In this document: positions 57,575 through 64,000 of the stretch, one piece after another
How positions within the stretch are numbered: the stretch's first letter is position 1
How the letters are laid out: every line of letters begins with the position of its first letter
Assembly: GCF_000688475.1 (NCBI RefSeq)
Contig: NZ_JIAN01000011.1
Coordinates: 62,001 to 126,000 of the forward strand
Length of the DNA stretch: 64,000 bases
Direction: 5' to 3'
Source: Cellulomonas sp. URHE0023
GTDB taxonomy: Bacteria > Actinomycetota > Actinomycetes > Actinomycetales > Cellulomonadaceae
Position numbers and translations under genes: made by a program
Notes under the pieces: model-generated
The model's input: the letters and a program-made list of their open reading frames with translations, nothing else
Told to the model about the DNA's origin: nothing
Databases searched by the model: none

Positions 57575-59358
57575 CAGCGGATCCCGTGCGTCTGGAGCCA
57601 CAGCTCGAGCACGGCGAGCGGCCACAACCTGGCGACACCGGTCGGCCCCGCGACGGGTTCCGGCTCCGCCAGCAGCGCGTCGACGTACTCACGCCGGAAC
57701 AGCCCTCGTTGGCGGGCTGTGGGCGAGGTCAGGGTGTCGCGCACGAGCTCCAGCACCGGCCCGTCGAGGTGCGTGACGGCAGGGACCGGGAAGTACCCCT
57801 TGGGCCGGTCCACGACGTCGGCAGGCAGCAGGCGTCGAGCGACGGACTTCAGGACCCCTTTGCCCCCGTGAGCGAGCGCGAGCTCCGGGGGGCACGCGGC
57901 GGCGAGCTCGACGAGCTCGTGGTCCAGGAACGGCACTCGCGCCTCCAGGCCCGAGGCCATCGTCATGCTGTCGAGCCGCATCACCGGGTCGTCCACGAGC
58001 ATGACCTCGGTGTCGAGCCGCAGGACGGCATCGACCGTGCTCTGGGCACCCGGCCGGGCCAGGTGCGCGGCCACGAGCGCCCGGGACGGGTCCTCGGCGA
58101 CGTGCCACTCGGGCGCCAGCAGGCGCGCCATGTCCGCGTGGTCGCGCTCGAAGTAGAGCCCGGCGTAGGTCTCGGCGGCCTCCGACCGAGGCACGTCGGC
58201 CAGCGGAGCGTGCCAATGGTAGCCACCGAAGACCTCGTCCGCGCCCTGACCGGACTGCACCACGCGCACGTGGGTGCTGACCTCCTGGGCCAGGAGGTCG
58301 AAGGCGACCGTGTCGTGGCTGACCATGGGCTCGGACATCGCCTGCACGGTGTGCGGGAACGCCTCCACGACGTCCTGGGCCGTCGCCGTGACCCTGTGGT
58401 GGTCCGTGCCGAAGCGCTGCGCGACGGCGTCGGACCACCGGAACTCGTCCCCCGCAGCACCGGCCCCGCTGGGAAACCCGATCGAGAAGCTGGCCAGGCC
58501 GGTCTGACCTGCCTCGGCCAGCAGAGCGACCACGAGGCTCGAGTCCAGGCCACCCGACAGCAGCACGCCGACCGGGACGTCGGCGACCATGCGGCGTCGG
58601 ACCGCCGTCCGCAGCGCGTCGTGCACGGCGTCTGTCCAGTCGCGCTCGTCCCAGTCGCGTTCCTGTTCCCGTCGCACGTAGTCGGGCGCCCAGTAGACGT
58701 GGTCCTGTTCGCGCCCGTCCGGGTGGACCACCCGCACAGTGGCGGGAGGCAGCTTGCGGACGCCTTCCAGGATCGTCCGAGGTGCAGGCCCGACGGCGCG
58801 CCACGACAGGTAGTGGTGCAGCGCCACCGGGTCGAGAGCGGTGTCGACGTCGCCCGCCTCGAGCAGCGCAGGCAGCGTCGACGCGAACCGCAGGCGGCCT
58901 GGAGCCCGGCTCACGTACAGCGGCTTGATGCCGAGGCGGTCGCGAGCCATGACGACCCGGCCGCTGCGCCGCTCCAGCAGCACCACGGCGAACATGCCGA
59001 CCAGGTGGTCCACGAAGCTGGTGCCCCACCGGTGGTACGCCTTGACGACCACCTCCGTGTCCGAGGCGGACGAGAAGCGGTAGCCCTCGCGTCGGAGCTG
59101 TTCGCGAAGCTCGCGGTAGTTGTAGATGATCCCGTTGAAGACGCACACCAGATCGAGGTCGTCGTCGACCATCGGCTGCAGGCCCGCGTCGCTGACGTCG
59201 ATGATCGCCAGACGCCGGTGGCCGAGCGCGACGCGGCCCTCGCTCCACGAACCGGAGCCGTCGGGTCCCCGCGCCGCCAACGCCTTGGACATCCGCTCGA
59301 CGGCCTGCCCATCGGCAGGGCTGCCGTCGAAGGTGATCTCGCCACAGATGCCGCACAT
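57574..59358 (-). CDS. asnB: Asparagine synthase-type glutamine amidotransferase
   Basis: A 594-residue protein with N-terminal glutaminase (Cys2 nucleophile in MCGICGEITFDG, then GPDGSGSW and VFNGIIYNYRELR) and a C-terminal ATP-pyrophosphatase synthase domain (GVLLSGGLDSSLVVALLAEAG). MCGICGEI and LPPATVRVVHPDG resemble the amidotransferase of the N-acetylglutaminylglutamine amide (NAGGN) osmolyte pathway more than housekeeping AsnB. The ATG at 59358 is fixed by the catalytic Cys2. First gene of the operon asnB-ybdK-decarboxylase. Confidence 0.92.
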   Translation of the reverse strand: MCGICGEITFDGSPADGQAVERMSKALAARGPDGSGSWSEGRVALGHRRLAIIDVSDAGLQPMVDDDLDLVCVFNGIIYNYRELREQLRREGYRFSSASDTEVVVKAYHRWGTSFVDHLVGMFAVVLLERRSGRVVMARDRLGIKPLYVSRAPGRLRFASTLPALLEAGDVDTALDPVALHHYLSWRAVGPAPRTILEGVRKLPPATVRVVHPDGREQDHVYWAPDYVRREQERDWDERDWTDAVHDALRTAVRRRMVADVPVGVLLSGGLDSSLVVALLAEAGQTGLASFSIGFPSGAGAAGDEFRWSDAVAQRFGTDHHRVTATAQDVVEAFPHTVQAMSEPMVSHDTVAFDLLAQEVSTHVRVVQSGQGADEVFGGYHWHAPLADVPRSEAAETYAGLYFERDHADMARLLAPEWHVAEDPSRALVAAHLARPGAQSTVDAVLRLDTEVMLVDDPVMRLDSMTMASGLEARVPFLDHELVELAAACPPELALAHGGKGVLKSVARRLLPADVVDRPKGYFPVPAVTHLDGPVLELVRDTLTSPTARQRGLFRREYVDALLAEPEPVAGPTGVARLWPLAVLELWLQTHGIR

Positions 59359-59442
59359 GTGAGCCGCTCTCTCGCCCGCTGGGGCCGGGAGCTCGACCAG
59401 TGCATCCAAGACTCACACGCGCAGGACCGGTCCGCTCGTCGG

Positions 59443-60282
59443 TCAGCCCAGGCGGACCGCGACGTGGGCCCGGAGCTCGCTCAGGAGAAGCCGGTCCACC
59501 GCACCCTCGAGCAGCAGGTAGTGCAGGTTCTCCGTGATCGCCCAGGCGCGGAGCCGCTGCGCGAGGTCCCCGTCGACCACCCCCAGGACCTGCAGCGCGT
59601 CGTCGACCTCTCGCGCGGTCGGCCCGTCCAGCGTCAGCGCGGCCGAGGGGTCCGGATCAGCGACGAGGACCTCGAACCTGGTCAGCAGCCGCCCGAGCTC
59701 GCCGACCGGGTCGAGGTGGTCGTCGACCCGCAGATCGACGCGTTCCGCGGTGCGCAGCTTGACGACACCCTGGCCGGACGCCACGAGCAGTGCCGCGCTC
59801 TGCCGCCCCCGAACGTCTCCACCGGCGTCCTGACCCGCAGCCAGGCCGACCAGGAGGCGGCGCGCGAGGCTCCCGGTCGCACCCGCGAAGGCGTCAACCA
59901 TGGACCCGAGCACCTGCTGGTCCGCGAGGAAGTTCCCGACGGCGACGCAGTCCTCTGCGACCAGCTGGCCGGCCGCCGGCCAGCACCCCGAACCGGTCCA
60001 GGCTGCCGGCTCCCCGGTGCCGGCGACCACAGCCACCTGCCGCACGTCGCGCTCCTCGTCAGGCTCGACCAGGCCGTGCACTGTCCGGGTTGCCGTCACC
60101 CCGGCGCGCAGCAGGCGCATGCCACGCTCGCGGTAGGCGACGTTGGTCCGGGCCTGGGTGGCGAGCGCGCCGATCCCGGCCGACACGGCGGGCACGGTCG
60201 AGCCCACCGCGAGGTACTTCGACGCGGTGGCGACACCGAACGTGCGCCCGTCACCGTCGCGCGCCACGAGAGAGAAGGTCAC
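59443..60282 (-). CDS. DUF1028-family Ntn-hydrolase-like protein
   Basis: A 279-residue protein starting TFSLVARDGDGRTFGVATASKYLAVGSTVPAVSAGIGALATQA, the DUF1028 pattern; the Thr2 after GTG-encoded Met is at the position of an Ntn nucleophile. VAVGNFLADQQVLGSMVDAF is also conserved. The C-terminal 90 residues contain a second small domain. Function unknown. It lies upstream of asnB on the same strand with an 84-bp gap. AGGA eight bases before the GTG. Confidence 0.85.
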   Translation of the reverse strand: MTFSLVARDGDGRTFGVATASKYLAVGSTVPAVSAGIGALATQARTNVAYRERGMRLLRAGVTATRTVHGLVEPDEERDVRQVAVVAGTGEPAAWTGSGCWPAAGQLVAEDCVAVGNFLADQQVLGSMVDAFAGATGSLARRLLVGLAAGQDAGGDVRGRQSAALLVASGQGVVKLRTAERVDLRVDDHLDPVGELGRLLTRFEVLVADPDPSAALTLDGPTAREVDDALQVLGVVDGDLAQRLRAWAITENLHYLLLEGAVDRLLLSELRAHVAVRLG

Positions 60283-60385
60283 CTTCGAGATCCTGCCGCA
60301 CGCACGGCGCCGGCATCAGGGCCGAGCCGTCCGGAGACCACGTCGCCCCGCAGTTGCGTCGCCTGGGACCGCGGCTACCGTTGAC

Positions 60386-60401
60386 GGGACGGACCCGTCC
60401 C
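60386..60401. promoter_or_regulatory. Inverted repeat in the DUF1028/Mn-catalase divergent region
   Basis: GGGACGGACCCGTCCC is a perfect palindrome, flanked on both sides by TGACGG (60382 and 60402). It is the only evident element in the 255 bp between the divergent genes, about 137 bp upstream of the catalase ATG. A regulator site is likely; which one is unknown. Confidence 0.45.
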
Positions 60402-60537
60402 TGACGGCTCCGTCCTCCGATGCAGCAGCGTGTCGGCGCCCAGGTGGGAAACCTGCGGTCGCCCCCGGCACCGCGGCCCCGACGGGCAGATCGTCCCTCC
60501 GTCGGCAGTGCCCGACGGCTGACTCCCGGGAGATTCG

Positions 60538-61419
60538 ATGTTCCTGCACCGGCAGACACTCCAGCACCAGGCCAAGCCCGAACGTCCCGACGCCGTGTAC
60601 GCACGAAAGCTGCAAGAGGTGCTGGGCGGGCAGTACGGCGAGATCACCGTGGCCATGCAGTACGCGTTCCAGTCCTGGAACATCCACGTGCCGGGCAAGT
60701 ACCGGGACCTGTTGTTCGGCATCGGCACCGAGGAGTTCGGGCATGTCGAGATCCTCGCGACGATGATCGCGCAGCTGCTGGAGAAGGCTCCGGTCGGGGT
60801 GACCGAGGGCGCCATGCAGGCGGACCCGACGGTCGCTGCCGTGATCGGCGGCACCGACATCCAGCACGCGATCGTCGCGGGCGCCGGTGCGCGCCCGGTG
60901 GACAGCATGGGCAACCCGTGGATGGGCTCGTACATCACCGCCAGCGGCAACCTGCTGGCCGACTTCACGGCCAACGCCAACGCCGAGATGCAGGGCAGGG
61001 TCCAGGTAGCGCGCCTCTATCACATGACCGACGACACCGCGGTGCGCGATCTCCTGGGCTTCCTGCTCGCGCGCGACACCATGCACCAGAACCAGTGGCT
61101 CGCCGCCGCCGCGGAGCTGCGCGCCGAAGGAGCGGAGGAGCTGCCCGTGCCCAGCAACTTCCCGCTGAACAAGGAGGACCGCGAGGTGGCGTACCAGTAC
61201 ATCAACTTCTCCGACGGCGAGAAGGCCGCCGAGGGGACCTGGGCGTCCGGCGCTACCCCTGACGGGAAGGGCGAGTTCACCTACGTCGCCGAACCGCCGC
61301 AGGGCGTGCCGATGCCGGCGCCTACCCGCCCGGACAGCCGGCTCTACGGAACCACCGACCTGCCCAACGCCATGGAGAAGATCGCCGGCACGGTGCAGGA
61401 CAAGCTGCATCGGGAGTGA
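60538..61419 (+). CDS. Manganese (non-haem) catalase
   Basis: A 293-residue ferritin-like catalase. Ligand-bearing helices are QYGEITVAMQYAFQSW (Glu), IGTEEFGHVEILATMI (Glu, His), NANAEMQGRVQVARLYHMTDD (Glu, Arg) and LARDTMHQNQWLAAAAE (His), the order found in dimanganese catalases. It breaks down hydrogen peroxide without haem. GGGAG six bases before the ATG. A strong terminator follows. Together with the TerC pair and VIT1 protein it suggests important manganese handling. Confidence 0.92.
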   Translation: MFLHRQTLQHQAKPERPDAVYARKLQEVLGGQYGEITVAMQYAFQSWNIHVPGKYRDLLFGIGTEEFGHVEILATMIAQLLEKAPVGVTEGAMQADPTVAAVIGGTDIQHAIVAGAGARPVDSMGNPWMGSYITASGNLLADFTANANAEMQGRVQVARLYHMTDDTAVRDLLGFLLARDTMHQNQWLAAAAELRAEGAEELPVPSNFPLNKEDREVAYQYINFSDGEKAAEGTWASGATPDGKGEFTYVAEPPQGVPMPAPTRPDSRLYGTTDLPNAMEKIAGTVQDKLHRE

Positions 61420-61425
61420 GCTCGG

Positions 61426-61459
61426 GAGGTCGGGCGCCGCTCCGGCGGCGCCCGACCTC
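61426..61459 (+). terminator. Hairpin terminator after Mn catalase
   Basis: Perfect 15-bp stem (GAGGTCGGGCGCCGC and its complement) with a TCCG loop, six bases past the catalase stop. The next 257 bp to 61716 hold no gene that I can support. Confidence 0.85.
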
Positions 61460-61716
61460 TCGGACCCGAGCACTGTCGAGCAACCGCCGTCAGCGGACGA
61501 GGCCCTCCTCGGTGGCGGCCCCGCTCGGCCGTGGCCCGACCACGAGACGACGACGCCCCGCCGGGGTGACGTGCCATGACCAGAGGTCGCACCTTCGCGT
61601 CCAGGAAGCTGACGTGACGAGCGAGACGGGCCGGGCGTCGGTCTCACGCCGCACGACGAGTCATCGCAGAGGGCGTCGCTGTGCGCCCACATCGCCTTTC
61701 CCTTCTGGAGGCAACA

Positions 61717-61890
61717 ATGTCCGTTCGACCGACCATCCCGTCCAACCCGTGCATCTGCGGTGTGTGCGGCAAAGAACATGCCGACCCCGGTATGGCCCGC
61801 GCCTGTGAGAGCTACCACGAGCGCAAGAAGTTCGCTGCTGGACCCGGCGTTCTCGCCGGCACCAGCGCGTCGCCGAGCGGCCTCGACTGA
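61717..61890 (+). CDS. Small Cys/His-rich protein, unknown
   Basis: A 57-residue protein with Cys12, Cys14, Cys17, His21, Cys30 and His34 in PCICGVCGKEHADPGMARACESYH, a likely zinc-binding knuckle. The ATG is decided by GGAGG seven bases upstream. No DNA-binding domain is seen; this may be a zinc-ribbon stress protein. A hairpin terminator follows. Confidence 0.65.
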   Translation: MSVRPTIPSNPCICGVCGKEHADPGMARACESYHERKKFAAGPGVLAGTSASPSGLD

Positions 61891-61932
61891 CGACGGGGCG
61901 GCCGACGTCACGAGACCGCCGCCCCCGCGCGA

Positions 61933-61963
61933 CGAGCGGCCGCGTCGTCGCCGCGGCCGCTCG
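61933..61963. terminator. Bidirectional hairpin between the small Cys-rich gene and yyaL-like gene
   Basis: CGAGCGGCCGCG (61933-61944) pairs exactly with 61952-61963 around a seven-base loop; it lies between two convergent genes. Confidence 0.7.
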
Positions 61964-61982
61964 ATCTCGTGCCGTGACTCGG

Positions 61983-64000
61983 TCACGCGAGCTGGCGGGA
62001 CAGCTCCTCGGGACGGGTCGTGGGCCGGTCGCAGACGAATCCTCGGCAGACGTAGGCCGTCGGCGCGCCGTCCACGAGCGGGCGGTCCACCAGCAGCGCG
62101 CGGCCGTCCGAGCCGCCTTGGTCGCCGAGGGCCAGCACCAGACCGGGCGCGCTCGAGGACAACGCGACACGGTGGAGCGCCGCCGTCCGTGCGTCGTCGA
62201 GGGGTCCGACGATCGCGACCTCCCGTGGGCCGTCGACCACGGCTTCCGCCACGGCGAGTGCTGCGCCCGCCGCCCGTGGGAACCGTTCAGCGATCGTCAG
62301 CGCGTCGCGCAGGGCGAGCTCGGCCGCCTCCCGGTGACGCAGGGAGCCGGTGATCGCGGCGTACGTCAGGAGCGCCCCGGCCGCGGCGGACTGGCCTGCG
62401 GGTGTGGGTCCGTCCGCCCGGTCCCGTGGCCGTCCCAGGCGGGCGACGACGAGGTCGGTCTCGTCGTCCGCGGTGTCGTGGAAGCCGCCGTCCGTCGCGG
62501 TGAAGTGATCCAGAACCGTGTCGAGCAGGCGTCCCGCGACCGTGAACCACCGGGTCTCGCCGGTGGCTGCCGACAGTGTGAGCAGGCCGTCCGCAACATG
62601 GGCGTAGTCCTCCAGGACACCCGGCGCGCGGCCCGGAACCCCCCTGCGCGACGACCGGACCAGCCGGGTCGAGCCGTCGTCGCGCTCGCGCACGTGAATC
62701 GCGACGAGGGTGTCGGCGGCAGCCACGGCGGCCTCGAGGAACGCCGGGCGGTCGAGCAGGACACCGGCCTCGGCCAGGGCGGCCACCGCCAGACCGTTCC
62801 ACCCGGACACGACCTTGTCGTCCAGGCCGGGCCGGTTACGTCGCGACCGCGCCGTGCGCAGGCGCGCACGCACGTCCCCGAAGCGTTCCGCGTCGCCCGG
62901 GTCACCTCGACGCTGCAGCACCGAGGTGCCGTTCTCGAACGATCCCTGCGGGGTCACGGCGAACACGCTCGCCGCCCAGGCGCTGTCGGACTCGCCGAGC
63001 ACCTCGCGCAGCTCGTCAGGGCTCCAGACGTAGAACGCCCCCTCCTGCCCGTCGCTGTCGGCGTCCACCGACGAGGCGAAGCCGCCCTCCGGCGTCCGCA
63101 GCTCCTCGCACATCCACTCGGCGGTCTCGAGGGCGACGCGCTGGGTGAGAGGAGCGCCCGCCGCCCGCCAGGCGTGCGTGTACACCCGCAGGAGGAGCGC
63201 GTTGTCGTAGAGCATCTTCTCGAAGTGGGGCACCGTCCAGGACTCGTCGACGGCGTACCGGGCGAAGCCACCGGCGAGCTGGTCGTACATCCCGCCGCCC
63301 GCCATCGCCTCGAGCGTGCGCGTCGCCATCTCCCACGCGGTGGGGTCGCCCGTGCGCGCGTGGTGGCGCACCAGCCACTCGAGAACCGTCGACGGCGGGA
63401 ACTTCGGAGCACCCCCGAACCCGCCGTTGCTCACGTCGAACGTCGGCGCGAGTCGCTGCAGAGCCTGCTCCAGCAGCTCGGCGTGCGCGACCTCGGGCGC
63501 CCCGCTCGCGGTTGCGCCGCTCGCGAGCGCTTGCGTGATCGCGCCGGCGGCGGACAGCACCTCGTCCCGCCGTGACGTCCACGCGGCCGCCACGGCGGCG
63601 AGCACCTCCGAGAACGACGCCATCTGGTGCAGCCGGCGCGGGGGGAAGTACGTCCCGCAGAAGAAGGGCTCCCCCGCCGGCGTGGTGAACACCGTCATGG
63701 GCCAACCGCCGGCACCGGTCATGGCCTGGGTCGCTGCCATGTAGACCGCGTCGACGTCGGGACGCTCCTCGCGGTCGACCTTGACGCACACGAAGTGCTC
63801 GTTCATGAACGCCGCGACAGCCGCGTCCTCGAACGACTCGTGCGCCATCACGTGGCACCAGTGGCACGCCGCATAGCCCACCGAGACGAGCACCGGCACG
63901 TCGCGGGACGTCGCCTCAGCGAATGCGGCGTCGCCCCACTCCTGCCAGTCGACCGGGTTCCCTGCGTGCTGAAGCAGGTACGGGCTCGTCGCACCGGCGA
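61983..64000 (-). CDS. YyaL-type thioredoxin-domain protein (partial)
   Basis: The right edge cuts the N-terminus; 671 codons are present. It begins in the window at [18 protein letters not shown], then [19 protein letters not shown], where CHWC is the thioredoxin-like active site, followed by an (alpha/alpha)6 barrel region with [56 protein letters not shown] and [19 protein letters not shown]. Human spermatogenesis-associated 20 and bacterial YyaL share this plan; the function is not established. Confidence 0.92.
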   Translation of the reverse strand, partial: AGATSPYLLQHAGNPVDWQEWGDAAFAEATSRDVPVLVSVGYAACHWCHVMAHESFEDAAVAAFMNEHFVCVKVDREERPDVDAVYMAATQAMTGAGGWPMTVFTTPAGEPFFCGTYFPPRRLHQMASFSEVLAAVAAAWTSRRDEVLSAAGAITQALASGATASGAPEVAHAELLEQALQRLAPTFDVSNGGFGGAPKFPPSTVLEWLVRHHARTGDPTAWEMATRTLEAMAGGGMYDQLAGGFARYAVDESWTVPHFEKMLYDNALLLRVYTHAWRAAGAPLTQRVALETAEWMCEELRTPEGGFASSVDADSDGQEGAFYVWSPDELREVLGESDSAWAASVFAVTPQGSFENGTSVLQRRGDPGDAERFGDVRARLRTARSRRNRPGLDDKVVSGWNGLAVAALAEAGVLLDRPAFLEAAVAAADTLVAIHVRERDDGSTRLVRSSRRGVPGRAPGVLEDYAHVADGLLTLSAATGETRWFTVAGRLLDTVLDHFTATDGGFHDTADDETDLVVARLGRPRDRADGPTPAGQSAAAGALLTYAAITGSLRHREAAELALRDALTIAERFPRAAGAALAVAEAVVDGPREVAIVGPLDDARTAALHRVALSSSAPGLVLALGDQGGSDGRALLVDRPLVDGAPTAYVCRGFVCDRPTTRPEELSRQLA

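Overview
The window is about 72% G+C, coding-dense, with strong G/C preference at third codon positions, and reads as chromosomal DNA of an actinobacterium. The gene content and order (pdtaR, polA, rpsA, coaE, uvrB, uvrA and uvrC-rapZ-yvcK close together) and the absence of mycolate or sporulation genes suggest a Micrococcales member, perhaps near Cellulomonas; that placement is inference. I saw no IS element, prophage, CRISPR array or rRNA.

Region 1 (1-32.3 kb) is mostly conserved core. It holds yvcK (partial)-rapZ-uvrC, uvrA with an SOS box, a GH15 enzyme, a fatty-acid ligase with a palindromic operator, two tandem TerC genes behind a yybP-ykoY (Mn2+) riboswitch, uvrB, pcp-coaE, rpsA, pfkA, an SSS-type acetate transporter pair, polA, the ANTAR regulator pdtaR and a tRNA with a Leu anticodon. 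All three excision nuclease subunits and Pol I are therefore present.

Region 2 (32.3-44.7 kb) is accessory. A two-component system appears to control a ferric-reductase/FMN-binding pair and a DUF2231-VIT1 set through a shared 11-bp-period direct repeat. A tetR-ABC exporter operon carries a perfect 27-bp operator inside its promoter. A Zn alcohol dehydrogenase, a DUF2255 protein and a Na+/H+ antiporter follow.

Region 3 (44.7-53.5 kb) is the most interesting part. It holds an MTA phosphorylase, a sugar-nucleotide-type epimerase with an inserted Cys/His cluster, a GT2 polyprenyl-phosphate-sugar synthase-like enzyme, a DUF2064 protein, a methyltransferase, a cytochrome b-molybdoenzyme fusion and a polytopic glycosyltransferase. 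The set matches Mycobacterium tuberculosis Rv0535-Rv0541c, which makes the methylthioxylose cap of lipoarabinomannan. Here it surrounds a two-component system, and an identical direct repeat (CCGTCAGGNNNCCGTCATC) lies at the same distance upstream of three of its promoters, suggesting a locally controlled methylthio-sugar pathway.

Region 4 (53.5-64 kb) holds small stress-type proteins, an operon of an AsnB-type amidotransferase, a YbdK-type gamma-glutamyl ligase and an Orn/Lys/Arg decarboxylase, a DUF1028 protein, a manganese catalase, a small Cys-rich protein and a partial YyaL-type thioredoxin-domain protein. A recurrent feature of the whole window is a TANNNT hexamer 6-8 bases before the start codon, the signature of leaderless transcription.
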